This document shows positions 1 through 8,060 of a stretch of 33,505 nucleotides of DNA, one piece after another (the first letter of the stretch is position 1; each line of letters starts with the position of its first letter). Source of the DNA: Bacteroidota bacterium. Its GTDB lineage: Bacteria; Bacteroidota; Bacteroidia; Flavobacteriales; Weeksellaceae. The notes below the pieces were generated by a model. That model was given only the letters and a program-made list of their open reading frames with translations. It had not been told where the DNA came from and did no database searches. Both the position numbers and the translations under genes were made by a program. Location of the stretch: assembly GCA_023458535.1 (NCBI GenBank), contig JAEWYW010000066.1:1-33505 (forward strand), given 5' to 3'.

Positions 1-36
1 CTTAAATTATTTAAAATTAAATTGTAACTTGCCTCA

Positions 37-105
37 AGGTTGCTCATAATTGTATTTGATTGGTAGTCAATACAATATACTAATTTTTAGTCAATTGAGC
101 AACCT
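37..105. repeat. Branched palindrome (three-way junction) beside a truncated gene
   Basis: Positions 37-46 and 96-105 form a perfect 10-bp inverted repeat. Inside it lie two further hairpins: 49-59 with 67-76 (10 pairs, one bulged T) and 79-83 with 87-91 (5 pairs, 3-nt loop). The whole would fold as a Y-shaped structure in single-stranded DNA or RNA. It ends about 10-15 bases before recognisable DUF2851 coding sequence starts. No open frame of note crosses it. It could be the end of a mobile element, a small non-autonomous repeat, or a structured terminator of a gene to the left. No transposase is visible, so its identity is open. Confidence 0.5.
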
Positions 106-114
106 ACTTTATAA

Positions 115-369
115 TGCACTACGAGTGTATTACCCTTTAAGTACTATTACCATCAATATTTAAAGGAGAATATTAATGATGAAATAATTGATATGTATCA
201 GCAAATAAAATCTGAGAAAAACACCATTATCTCACAATGGAAAAATCTGGGAGTTCCTATCAGAAACAGTTTACAAAGTCAGGCATTTTTATATCAGTAT
301 AAACATCTTTGTGCTCAGAAAAAATGCTTAAATTGCGGCATAGGTTTAAAGCTATTGAAGAATGGGTAA
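115..369 (+). pseudogene. DUF2851 family protein, C-terminal remnant
   Basis: An open frame from just after a TAA at 112-114 to a TAA at 367-369 encodes about 84 residues. They resemble the C-terminal end of DUF2851 proteins: a VLPF-type segment, a WKNLGVP region, and a terminal Cys motif (CAQKKCLNCGIG). A full DUF2851 protein is several hundred residues. Here the frame is closed upstream and residues before roughly position 121 do not resemble the family, so only a 3' remnant remains. There is no good start; ATG at 194 would give only 58 residues. Its stop overlaps the PspC start by 8 bases, the usual coupling when DUF2851 and PspC genes are adjacent. The family assignment is from remembered similarity. 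Confidence 0.55.
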
Positions 370-592
370 TATTTTTACAAACGTTCGCCACAAGATGGAA
401 AGAGAATGGTTTGGTGTTCTTACAAGAATGGGTGCCAAAATTGGAATTCCAGTGTCTAAACTGAGGGTATTCTTTATCTATTCAACATTTGCGACAGCTG
501 GTGTTTTTTTCCTTATTTATCTTGGTTTAGCATTTACTTTATGGGTAAAAGATATTTTTATTACGCGCAGACCTAGCGTTTTCGATTTATAA
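362..592 (+). CDS. PspC domain-containing membrane protein
   Basis: A 76-residue protein of the small PspC type. It has a basic N-terminus, the GVLTRMGAKIGIPVSKLRVFFIY segment characteristic of the PspC fold (residues about 18-40), and one hydrophobic span (about 42-63) that should anchor it in the inner membrane. PspC proteins in Proteobacteria take part in envelope-stress signalling; in Bacteroidota small stand-alone versions are common and their role is not settled. The ATG at 362 lies inside the end of the DUF2851 remnant, suggesting translational coupling inherited from the intact gene pair. The GNAT gene follows after 8 bases. Confidence 0.85.
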   Translation: MGNIFTNVRHKMEREWFGVLTRMGAKIGIPVSKLRVFFIYSTFATAGVFFLIYLGLAFTLWVKDIFITRRPSVFDL

Positions 593-600
593 TTTTTTTT

Positions 601-1113
601 ATGGAATTCATTTGTATTACTTCCCCAGAAGATTATCGTTTCAAAGATATACTAAGCTCCTACTCTAGCAGCTTTCCTGAAAATGAACGAAGAGACGATG
701 AACAGTTTAAACGTCTATTCGCGCACCCTAATGTAAAAGTTTCATCTATTTTTCATGATAATGAAAACATAGGATACCTGGTGATTTGGGAACTTTCCCA
801 TTTTACTTTTGTAGAGCATTTCGAGGTTTTTGAAAGGTTTAGAAATAAAAAATATGGCTCACAGGTCACTGAACATCTGTTTAAAGAACACCAAAAAATC
901 GTTTTGGAAATTGAGCCAGAAAGTTTAGACGAGATGGCAAAAAGAAGGTATCATTTTTATCAAAGAAATGGGTTTAGTATTATTGATGAAAACTATGTTC
1001 AACCAAGTTACGGTGAAGGGAAAGCTCCACTTAACCTATGGTTGATGGCCAATTATCCTAGCGACAATATTCAAAATATTAAAGAAGAACTTTACGATAT
1101 CGTTTACAGATAG
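601..1113 (+). CDS. GNAT family N-acetyltransferase
   Basis: A 170-residue single-domain protein. The segment around residues 74-90 (EHFEVFERFRNKKYGSQ) fits the GNAT beta-4/motif A region, with R/N-K-K-Y-G-S as the acetyl-CoA pyrophosphate-binding loop. Further on, a YHFYQRNGF segment (about 118-126) is the typical GNAT motif B signature. The enzyme should transfer an acetyl group from acetyl-CoA to an amine; the substrate cannot be read from sequence. It starts 8 bases after the PspC gene and is probably cotranscribed with it. It ends 10 bases from the oppositely oriented SIMPL gene with no obvious terminator between them. Confidence 0.8.
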   Translation: MEFICITSPEDYRFKDILSSYSSSFPENERRDDEQFKRLFAHPNVKVSSIFHDNENIGYLVIWELSHFTFVEHFEVFERFRNKKYGSQVTEHLFKEHQKIVLEIEPESLDEMAKRRYHFYQRNGFSIIDENYVQPSYGEGKAPLNLWLMANYPSDNIQNIKEELYDIVYR

Positions 1114-1123
1114 TTGAGATTTA

Positions 1124-1858
1124 TTAATCTACCTGATATTCCAATTTTATTGTGATACTAGCCTCTTTTTCTTTAGAAGCGGTATTGAATGTTCCACCAT
1201 ACGAGAAATCTTCGTTAGAGTTGGGTGCGGTAATTTGGATAACTCCTGTATTTGCTTTCTTCAGTTTTCCTAAACTTGCACCAGCGTTCTCAGCAATTTT
1301 TTCGGCTCTTTGCTTAGCATCTTTGGTCGCATTGGCTATCATTTCCTGTTTTACATCAGCAAGCTTTGTGTAAAAATAACTAGGTGGCGAAGAGGTAAAA
1401 ACGACTCCCAGATTAATAATCTCGGTGATGTTTCGCGACAAGTTTTCAATTTTTTGAACTTCCTTGCTCTCTATAGATACAGTTTGTGAAAGTTCATAAC
1501 CCGAAAATGTGCGCACCGTATTATTTCCATTGGAATCTGCAGAATAATTGAATTGTTTTTGAATATCTACAGCAGAAAACACAATTTCATTTTGCTTAAT
1601 TCCTTTTGAAAGCAGATAATCTGCAATTATTTTTCGGTCACTTGCCAATTCATCATAGGCTGATTTTAATTCAAAAGAATTTCTTGAAAAGTTTCCTGAC
1701 CACGTAATAAGATCTGAAGTGAATTTTTTCGTTCCCAAACCCGTTACCGAGATGGTGTTATCACTTTTATTTCGATTTTTTATGGCATTTCCCAAAAGAC
1801 CTAAACCTATGATAAAACCAAGAGCAGCAATAGCAATGGCAATAATATTTTTAGTCAT
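1124..1858 (-). CDS. SIMPL (DUF541) domain-containing protein
   Basis: About 244 residues from the chosen ATG at 1856-1858. The frame stays open for 15 more codons, but those residues (HNCQNKNQ) are not signal-like, while the chosen start puts a hydrophobic segment (IIAIAIAALGFIIGLGLLG) at the N-terminus as a signal anchor. The remainder fits the SIMPL/DUF541 family: a conserved TGLGTKKFTSDLITWSG strand, a YELSQTVSIES segment, and the A-KDAKQRAEKIAENAG helix near the C-terminus. Family members are periplasmic or outer-membrane-facing oligomers of uncertain function. It is the last of three genes on this strand, 53 bases after the second carboxypeptidase-regulatory-like protein. Confidence 0.85.
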   Translation of the reverse strand: MTKNIIAIAIAALGFIIGLGLLGNAIKNRNKSDNTISVTGLGTKKFTSDLITWSGNFSRNSFELKSAYDELASDRKIIADYLLSKGIKQNEIVFSAVDIQKQFNYSADSNGNNTVRTFSGYELSQTVSIESKEVQKIENLSRNITEIINLGVVFTSSPPSYFYTKLADVKQEMIANATKDAKQRAEKIAENAGASLGKLKKANTGVIQITAPNSNEDFSYGGTFNTASKEKEASITIKLEYQVD

Positions 1859-1911
1859 AATTTGATTTTTATTTTGACAATTATGCAGCAAAAGATATTC
1901 CAAAGAAAATG

Positions 1912-2679
1912 TTATTTTACCTGCTTCTTATACAACTCCATCGCTTTGTCGAGTTCCAGTTCTACTGCACTAATGTTCTTAGCAGAGATGTACCTGCCAA
2001 TATTGGGGTTGATCATTAAAGAAAATTGCAAAAATTCATTGATTTTTTCTTTTTCTACGCCTTGAGAAATAAAGTAATCAGGGTGAATTCTTTCTTTAAT
2101 CCATATTATTCTTTCCTGCAAATCTTCGTATTTGTAAAGGCTTTTTAACCTGCGGGATTTCCCACTCACCAAATCGTAGACAGCTTGAATATTGAGGGCT
2201 GGACCTAAACTGAGTAATGGACCCAATACATCCTTTTTTAAATCTGCTGGCTTTTCCCTGAGTTTTTCAGGCGCCTCTGGAAGGCCAATAGTTTTTTTGA
2301 GGTTGGCAATCTTATCAATTCTTGTAAGTCTTTTTGAATCCTTGGCTAGGTCGCCAGAAAGCTTCACAATCTCAACTTCTTCAATTTTTGTGGGAATTTT
2401 AATAAGTATTATATTGATGGAAATTAAAAGATCACTTTCGGTAATAATTTTTGCAGATCTTTCGTAATTTTCTTTTACATATCGTAATTCGTCTCCAGCC
2501 TTAGCAGCAATACGAAATTCACCCTGTGAGTCGGACGTTGTTTTCTGACCATTCGAAATATTGATTACTTGCACATTAGAAATTCTAAACCCGTCTTCGG
2601 AAACTGTATTTCCTACTACTATTTGTTGTGCCACACATAAATTAAAACACAGTATTAATGTTAACCAAAGAAGTTTCAT
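1912..2679 (-). CDS. Exported protein with carboxypeptidase-regulatory-like domain (paralog 2)
   Basis: A 255-residue protein with a signal peptide (MKLLWLTLILCFNLCVAQ, cleavage near residue 18). An N-terminal beta-sandwich of the CarboxypepD_reg-like type (about 20-95) has the usual pattern: a V-G-x-V start, N-V-Q-V-I-N, then T-x-S-D-x-Q-G-E-F and GDELRYVKENY. The C-terminal half is helical and charged and I do not recognise it. Such domains in Bacteroidota occur at the N-termini of SusC-like receptors but also in stand-alone envelope proteins. It begins 6 bases after the upstream paralog ends, so the two are an operon. The C-terminal halves of the pair have diverged. Confidence 0.75.
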   Translation of the reverse strand: MKLLWLTLILCFNLCVAQQIVVGNTVSEDGFRISNVQVINISNGQKTTSDSQGEFRIAAKAGDELRYVKENYERSAKIITESDLLISINIILIKIPTKIEEVEIVKLSGDLAKDSKRLTRIDKIANLKKTIGLPEAPEKLREKPADLKKDVLGPLLSLGPALNIQAVYDLVSGKSRRLKSLYKYEDLQERIIWIKERIHPDYFISQGVEKEKINEFLQFSLMINPNIGRYISAKNISAVELELDKAMELYKKQVK

Positions 2680-2685
2680 AAATAC

Positions 2686-3441
2686 TTATTTTACAGTAGA
2701 GACAGGAGATTTATAGGAGGAGATACCCATCAGAACAGCATTTTGGAATCTCGCTAAATCTTTTTCTGAGCAATATCCATATTTTAATATTGTTTTTCTT
2801 TCGAAACCTCGTCCGAAAATGTAAAATATAAAAGGTTGAATTTGCGTAGGCGTTAACTGTAAATTTTTAAAATACTCTTCACCCAATGCACCAATTAAAT
2901 ATTGCATAAGATCCACGTCGTCCCATTTGTTTTTAATCTTACCAATACTGAAAGTTCCAATTGTTCGGGGTTGCACAAACTCACCAGGTCTTGCAGCAAG
3001 AACGCGTGGATCAGACTTCATTGACATATATTTATCCATGTCTTTTTTAAGCTTCTGAACCTTCATTGGAGCATTTACCTTTTTAAGGTCAATTTTTAAA
3101 TCACCAGTAGGTTTGCGCGCAAGTTCCACTTCCGGAATTAAGATTGACGATCTAATTAATGTAATGTTTATAGGAGACTTCATATCGTTGGCATCCACCC
3201 TTTTGCTGGCCCTATCAAAACCAGCAGCTATAAAACGAATTTCGTCGCCTAACCGTGCAGCAAGCATAAAATGCCCATCGCGATTGGTGGTGGTACGCTC
3301 GTCAGTGCGAACATTCAACACCGTTACACCCTGAATTTCAGATCCATTTTCGGTAAACAGTTTACCAAATACAAAATCCTGGGCTTGTACTAAAAAAGAA
3401 GTCGAAAAAATTAGGAACAAAGAGAATAGTTTAAGTTTCAC
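2686..3441 (-). CDS. Exported protein with carboxypeptidase-regulatory-like domain (paralog 1)
   Basis: A 251-residue protein with a signal peptide (MKLKLFSLFLIFSTSFLVQAQ). It has the same N-terminal layout as the next gene: a beta-sandwich with F-G-K-L, G-V-T-V-L-N-V, T-x-N-R-D-G-H-F and GDEIRFIAAGFDRA. The C-terminal half is different, with an FSIGKIKNKWDDVDLMQYL segment and a Phe-rich FIFYIFGRGF stretch; no domain is recognised there. The start codon is GTG at 3439-3441, chosen because it sits directly before the signal peptide and about 15 bases below a good promoter. It is first in a probable three-gene operon with 1912-2679 and 1124-1858. Confidence 0.75.
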   Translation of the reverse strand: MKLKLFSLFLIFSTSFLVQAQDFVFGKLFTENGSEIQGVTVLNVRTDERTTTNRDGHFMLAARLGDEIRFIAAGFDRASKRVDANDMKSPINITLIRSSILIPEVELARKPTGDLKIDLKKVNAPMKVQKLKKDMDKYMSMKSDPRVLAARPGEFVQPRTIGTFSIGKIKNKWDDVDLMQYLIGALGEEYFKNLQLTPTQIQPFIFYIFGRGFERKTILKYGYCSEKDLARFQNAVLMGISSYKSPVSTVK

Positions 3442-3460
3442 TGGCGTTTTTTTATATCTA

Positions 3461-3493
3461 CAAAACTAACCGTATTTTTGAATCTTAAAACAA
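3461..3493 (-). promoter_or_regulatory. Bacteroidota-type promoter of the 3441-1124 operon
   Basis: On the minus strand, TAGTTTTG (3461-3468) matches the TAnnTTTG -7 consensus exactly. A TTG (3491-3493) lies 22 bases upstream of it, within the usual 17-23 range for the -33 element. This predicts a very short leader of about 15 bases before the GTG start at 3441. It is an inference from consensus match and position. Confidence 0.55.
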
Positions 3494-3625
3494 GTTTAAC
3501 CACACTTAACGGATTTTAGCAAATTTTTCTTCAAGTTGTAAAAAAAAATTGTTAATGTCTCAACTGAAAATGTTAATATTTTCATTGTAAATTAACTAAT
3601 TTGCCCAATATAAAAACCAGTCTTT

Positions 3626-6600
3626 ATGCAAAATTCATACACAGTTATTAACGCTTCTGCAGGTTCGGGAAAAACATATGCTTTGGTGCAGAAAGTTTTA
3701 ATGATTTGTTTGAAGTATCCCAATCAGCCTCATGTAATAAGCAATATTTTAGCCTTAACCTTCACTAATAAGGCAGCTAACGAAATGAAAGAAAGAATTT
3801 TGTCTTGGTTAGGCGCATTTATTAAAGATGATTTTGAAACAAATGAAGACTTAAAAAATATTCAAGCTGCATTTCTGGAGCAAGGATTGAAGTTAACATT
3901 AGAGGATCTTCACGAGCGATCTAAAAAGCTTTTAGATTATATTTTGCATAATTACTCTAATCTAAACATCAGCACCATTGACAAATTTAATTCTCGTTTG
4001 GTGCGCAGCTTTACCTATGAATTGGGTCTTGCTAAAAATTTTAATCTGGAGATTGATGCCGAACCTTTCTTGATTGAAGCAGTTGACAAAATGCTCGATC
4101 AGATTGGAGAAAAAGAGAGTGTTTCCGATTCTTTTATGGATTACGTGAATTACAGTTTAGACAATAATGAACGAATCAATCTGAATCAAAATTTGTACAC
4201 TGCAGCAAAAGAATTTGTAAAAGATATCCATTACGAACAGCTGAAAAACAACAAAGATTTTGATACCGCAAATTATGAGATTAAAAAGACCGAAATAAGA
4301 AAACAACTACGAGATCATAAAGACAGAATGAGAGATTTGGTGCAACATTCAATTGATTTATTTAAAAATCAGGGAATTGAAGTTGAAGATTTTGCACAAG
4401 GTAAAAACGGTTTGGGTGGATTTTTCTTGAAAGTTCAAGATTTTATCAATAAAAAAAGAGATGCCTTTCCCTTTCCGACCACTTCTGAAGATTCCGCCGT
4501 TGAAAAATTTCTGAAAGGAGCTTCTGCTAAGGGAAAATCTAAGGAAGCAATTATTCTGGAATTGGTACAACCCCTCTTGGAAAAAAGAATTGAAATTATT
4601 CAACTTTATATTGCGACCCAGAAACTCGAAAAAATACTTGCTGCTCTGCTGCCTTTAAAAGTGAATAAAGATATTCAGGAAGAACTAAAAATTATTGAAG
4701 AAGAGAATGATTTGGTATTGCTGTCAAAATTTAATGTTCTCATCAATGAAAATCTTAAAAATGAACCTTCGGCATTTATTTATGAAAAAGTGGGTACGCA
4801 GTTTTCGCATTTCTTTTTTGATGAGTTTCAGGACACTTCAGAATTGCAGTGGCAAAATTTTGTGCCCTTAAGAGACCATTCTGTTTCCTCAGAAAACACG
4901 TCGTTTACTTTGGTGGGCGATCCCAAACAAAGCATTTACAGGTTTAGAGGAGGCGAAAGCCAACTGATGCTGAATATCATCAATAAAACAGAAAATACTC
5001 CCAAAAATGCAGACCTCATTATCCTCCAAAACAACTGGCGAAGTGCACAGAATATTGTGCATTTTAATAATGAACTGTATGAGTTTTTATCCCATTCTGT
5101 ACAACCCGAACATCAAAATATCTTTGGAAAGGATGCCCAACAAATTGCAAAATCTAGAATTAAAGGTCGTGTAAAAGTTCATTTAATTGAAAATCAAACC
5201 AATGAAGAATTTTATATCGACAGTTCGGAGAAAATTCAAAAAGATATTCAGGAAGCATTAAATAACGGATTTTCTTTTTCTGATATTACAATTTTATGTC
5301 GTGGAAATACCGACATCTTCAATTATTCTCAGAAGCTTGCCAATTTAAAAGTCGATTACAAAGGCGAAGAAACCTATATCAAAACCATTTCCGACAAAGG
5401 TCTTACTCTTGAATTATCGGATACCTTAATGGCGCTCACAGCGTTCTTAAAATGGACAGCAAACCCTCGAAATACGCCACATTTAGTATTGATGATGTAT
5501 TATCTCAAACGATTAGGCAGAATACATATTCTGGACTTCACGGCAGATATGAAGGATTTACTGGCGATAAAAGATTTTGATGAAACAATTCACTTTCTTC
5601 AAAACAAATATGGCATCGTTCTCCAACAAGACAACTATCCGAAATTCAACCTCTACAATTATATAGAATATTACCTCAACGAATTTGCAGTAGAAAATAA
5701 GGAGACAGATTTCTTACTTAACTTTCTAGAAATGCTGTATAATTTCACCCAAAATACGGCAGCTAATGTAAAGGATTTCATAAAATATTGGGATGAAGAA
5801 GCTTCGCAACAAAGTGTATTGGCTTCTGAAAATATTGATGCCGTGCAGTTAATGACCATTCATAAATCTAAAGGTTTAGAATTTCCAATTGTGATGATTC
5901 CCATGATGAACAAATCACGCGATAACGAATTTACGAGTTGGTTTAAGATGGATGATGATATTTTAACTTCGGTACATATCAATCAGTTTAATAAAAATCT
6001 GGAACTTTATGATGAGGAGATTCAAGGTTTTAACGCCGACAATTCTTACAAAAATTTCATAGACCGCGTTTGTTTACAGTATGTTGCTACAACAAGACCC
6101 GTGGAACAACTGTTTTTATACCTTCAGAAAGAAAGCAAATCGTCTAATTATCTGGAGATTTTAAATTTCGTGAAGACCAAAAACCCAGACAATTTAGATG
6201 AATTTGATATTTATGAAACCGATCCAGATTCGCTGCAAAAAAAAATTTTTAAGAAAGAAAGTATTGCGAAAACCAAATCTGTGAAGGCTTTTGAGCGAAA
6301 AAACTTTGAACATTCATCCATAAAGGTTGCTACACCATCCAAAAACTATCAGGTACGCAACGAAAAGGTAAGAACGGGGATTTTTGTGCATGAACTTTTG
6401 TCAAAAATCAATACAGAAAAAGATGTGGATTATGTATTAGAAAATTATCTTCTTTCTGGTAAAATCACACTAGACGAAAAATTGGAAATTGAAAAAGGCC
6501 TACACGAAATTATCCAAAAAAACAGTGAATTTTTCGATGAAAACTGGGAAGTAATCAACGAGAGGGATATCATGATTTCTGAAAACGACGAGAGCAAAAT

Positions 6601-6763
6601 CTACCGACCCGACAGGATTTTGCAACAGAATGATCAGTATATGATTATTGATTTTAAGACTGGAGATCCCAACAAAAAAAATGACGATCAGATAAAAATG
6701 TATCAGCAAATATTAGAAAAACTGGGGAAAACTGTAGTAAAAACACAGCTTATTTATCTGTAG
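3626..6763 (+). CDS. UvrD-family helicase with C-terminal nuclease, AddA/RecB-like
   Basis: A 1045-residue ATP-dependent helicase-nuclease for double-strand break processing. Visible superfamily 1 motifs are Walker A at residues 10-17 (ASAGSGKT), motif Ia LTFTNKAANEMKERI (about 45-59), Walker B DEFQDTS from D399, motif III GDPKQSIYRFRGGE from G431, motif V/Va TIHKSKGLEF at 744-753, and an ATTRPVEQL motif VI. The C-terminus carries a PD-(D/E)XK nuclease with D996, D1009 and K1011 (D-F-K-T) and a downstream Gln in QIKMYQQ. The order fits AddA or RecB. The expected partner (AddB-type inactivated helicase with nuclease) is not adjacent. The last 14 bases overlap the convergent DUF1003 gene. Confidence 0.9.
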   Translation: MQNSYTVINASAGSGKTYALVQKVLMICLKYPNQPHVISNILALTFTNKAANEMKERILSWLGAFIKDDFETNEDLKNIQAAFLEQGLKLTLEDLHERSKKLLDYILHNYSNLNISTIDKFNSRLVRSFTYELGLAKNFNLEIDAEPFLIEAVDKMLDQIGEKESVSDSFMDYVNYSLDNNERINLNQNLYTAAKEFVKDIHYEQLKNNKDFDTANYEIKKTEIRKQLRDHKDRMRDLVQHSIDLFKNQGIEVEDFAQGKNGLGGFFLKVQDFINKKRDAFPFPTTSEDSAVEKFLKGASAKGKSKEAIILELVQPLLEKRIEIIQLYIATQKLEKILAALLPLKVNKDIQEELKIIEEENDLVLLSKFNVLINENLKNEPSAFIYEKVGTQFSHFFFDEFQDTSELQWQNFVPLRDHSVSSENTSFTLVGDPKQSIYRFRGGESQLMLNIINKTENTPKNADLIILQNNWRSAQNIVHFNNELYEFLSHSVQPEHQNIFGKDAQQIAKSRIKGRVKVHLIENQTNEEFYIDSSEKIQKDIQEALNNGFSFSDITILCRGNTDIFNYSQKLANLKVDYKGEETYIKTISDKGLTLELSDTLMALTAFLKWTANPRNTPHLVLMMYYLKRLGRIHILDFTADMKDLLAIKDFDETIHFLQNKYGIVLQQDNYPKFNLYNYIEYYLNEFAVENKETDFLLNFLEMLYNFTQNTAANVKDFIKYWDEEASQQSVLASENIDAVQLMTIHKSKGLEFPIVMIPMMNKSRDNEFTSWFKMDDDILTSVHINQFNKNLELYDEEIQGFNADNSYKNFIDRVCLQYVATTRPVEQLFLYLQKESKSSNYLEILNFVKTKNPDNLDEFDIYETDPDSLQKKIFKKESIAKTKSVKAFERKNFEHSSIKVATPSKNYQVRNEKVRTGIFVHELLSKINTEKDVDYVLENYLLSGKITLDEKLEIEKGLHEIIQKNSEFFDENWEVINERDIMISENDESKIYRPDRILQQNDQYMIIDFKTGDPNKKNDDQIKMYQQILEKLGKTVVKTQLIYL

Positions 6764-7316
6764 TGTCCTCATCTGCGGAAGGTTGCAGATTTTTTAAATG
6801 CTTTTCGATGCTTTTGAGTAAATCTATCTGTCGAGCCTGAGAGTCGCACAATATTTTAATTTGATCTTCGAGTAGTAAATCTATTTTTTGATTTAAGGCC
6901 TTTATTTCGAGTTCGGCTTTCATGTTTACGAGATAATCGTTTTCATTTCTTTTGCGGTCTTTTTCTTCCTGTCGGTTCTGACTCATCATAATAATGGGAG
7001 CCTGCAAAGCAGCCACACAACTCAATACCAAATTCATTAAAATAAATGGATAGGGATCGAAAGCGTTTTTTACCATTACATTATAAACGATCCAAGCTAC
7101 TAACACAATAAGAAACGAGATAATAAAAGACCAGCTTCCACCAAACTGCGCAACTTTATCACTTATTTTCGCTCCTGGACTCATCATTTCCTTAGGTGGA
7201 TGCAATAAATTGTCGAGAATGGAATTTTCATTTTCAATGGCTTTATTCACAATGTCCCGCAGCTTATCCAGCTGTTGAGATTCTGATTGTATTATTTTAT
7301 TGGCTTCTTTGTTCAT
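6750..7316 (-). CDS. DUF1003 domain-containing membrane protein
   Basis: A 188-residue protein. The DUF1003 core is clear: KISDKVAQFGGSWSFII leading into a first transmembrane span (about 59-80), a short loop with DPYPFILMNLVLS, and a second span (about 91-112), followed by the MMSQNRQEEKDR motif and a charged coiled-coil-like tail. The N-terminal 45 residues are also helical and charged. It should sit in the inner membrane with both long ends in the cytoplasm. The family has no established biochemical role. It converges with the helicase-nuclease gene and overlaps its 3' end by 14 bases. Confidence 0.88.
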   Translation of the reverse strand: MNKEANKIIQSESQQLDKLRDIVNKAIENENSILDNLLHPPKEMMSPGAKISDKVAQFGGSWSFIISFLIVLVAWIVYNVMVKNAFDPYPFILMNLVLSCVAALQAPIIMMSQNRQEEKDRKRNENDYLVNMKAELEIKALNQKIDLLLEDQIKILCDSQARQIDLLKSIEKHLKNLQPSADEDTTDK

Positions 7317-7384
7317 TTTCTTAAATTTAATTGATGTCTATCTAAATTAAGAAATATTTGAAAGAGAAATTTCGCAATGTGGAA

Positions 7385-7427
7385 AATAAAATTTCGGCGG
7401 CGCCAAAGGCGCCGCCGAAATTTTATT
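7385..7427 (-). terminator. Strong GC-rich hairpin terminator of the ferritin gene
   Basis: A perfect 20-bp stem (7385-7404 with 7408-7427) with a 3-nt loop. The core is GGCGGCGCC with flanking AAATTT arms, so either strand ends the stem in an AT-rich tract. It lies 24 bases beyond the ferritin stop codon and before the DUF1003 start, so it most likely ends ferritin transcription and insulates the DUF1003 gene. Confidence 0.85.
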
Positions 7428-7450
7428 ATCAGAATTTTAAAAATCAAAAA

Positions 7451-7963
7451 TTACTGTGCCGTAGTATCTGGCGTAAATACTCTTGTAGCCAGTTCCTGAT
7501 CAAAAAGATAAAGTGCAGATGGATTATCACACACCATTTTTATTTTGGTTACCAGCTGTGATGCACTTGCCTCTTCTTCTACCTGCTCGTTAATGAACCA
7601 TTGCAAGAATGAAGTAGTTGCAAAATCTCCCTCATCATTAGCTGTTTTTACTATATTGAAAATACTTTTAGTAACTGTTTTTTCGTGAGCAAGTGCTTTT
7701 TCGAAAATATCTTTAGCATCTGCAAATTCATGGGGAGGTTTTGGAATCTCGTTGATGATAATTTCACCACCCACGTCATTAAGATAATCAAACATCTTAT
7801 CCGCATGCATTAATTCTTCTTTGCTTTGCACTCGGAAATAATTGGCGATACCATCTAAATCTTTGCTTGAAAACCATGCTGACATTGATAAATAATACTG
7901 AGCTGCATATTGCTCATGCCCAATTTGTTCGTTTATAAGTTTTGCAATATTTGTACTTACCAT
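7451..7963 (-). CDS. ftnA: Non-heme ferritin
   Basis: A 170-residue four-helix-bundle ferritin that oxidises Fe(II) and stores it as a ferric mineral in a 24-mer shell in the cytoplasm. The ferroxidase ligands are at the positions known from E. coli FtnA: E17, E50, H53, E94, Q127 and E130, with E49 and E126 for the third iron site. Tyr24 is also conserved. There is no heme-binding Met that would suggest bacterioferritin. The gene is monocistronic: the terminator of the Spy-like gene lies just upstream and its own hairpin just downstream. Confidence 0.95.
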   Translation of the reverse strand: MVSTNIAKLINEQIGHEQYAAQYYLSMSAWFSSKDLDGIANYFRVQSKEELMHADKMFDYLNDVGGEIIINEIPKPPHEFADAKDIFEKALAHEKTVTKSIFNIVKTANDEGDFATTSFLQWFINEQVEEEASASQLVTKIKMVCDNPSALYLFDQELATRVFTPDTTAQ

Positions 7964-7979
7964 AATAAATTATTTTACA

Positions 7980-7987
7980 CAAATTTA
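7980..7987 (-). promoter_or_regulatory. Probable -7 element of the ferritin promoter
   Basis: The minus strand reads TAAATTTG, an exact TAnnTTTG match, 17 bases upstream of the ferritin ATG. No clear TTG was found at the expected upstream distance. The region upstream is occupied by the terminator hairpin of the preceding gene, so the promoter and terminator are packed within about 40 bases. Confidence 0.45.
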
Positions 7988-8001
7988 AGCAAATAAAAAG
8001 A

Positions 8002-8018
8002 GCGGAAAAAATTTCCGC
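8002..8018 (-). terminator. Terminator of the Spy-like gene
   Basis: GCGGAAA (8002-8008) and TTTCCGC (8012-8018) form a 7-bp stem with a 3-nt loop. Read on the minus strand the stem is followed by a T-rich tract (TCTTTTTATTTG). It lies about 45 bases past the stop of the gene at 8061-8483. Confidence 0.75.
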
Positions 8019-8060
8019 CCTCCTCACATTAAAAAATCAAAATTATGAACTACTTTGGGT

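Noticed and set aside
37..105. Possible integron attC recombination site
   Set aside because: attC needs an AAC-type core on the left arm and a GTT-type core on the right. Here the left arm has GTT and the right has AAC, and there is no integrase or cassette nearby.
1859..1903. Upstream start for the SIMPL protein
   Set aside because: The 15 extra residues lack signal-peptide character and would push the hydrophobic N-terminal segment inward.
199..6715. Shared ATGTATCAGCAAATA segment near 194 and 6700
   Set aside because: Both encode MYQQI within unrelated proteins, and the flanks do not match. It is a chance match.
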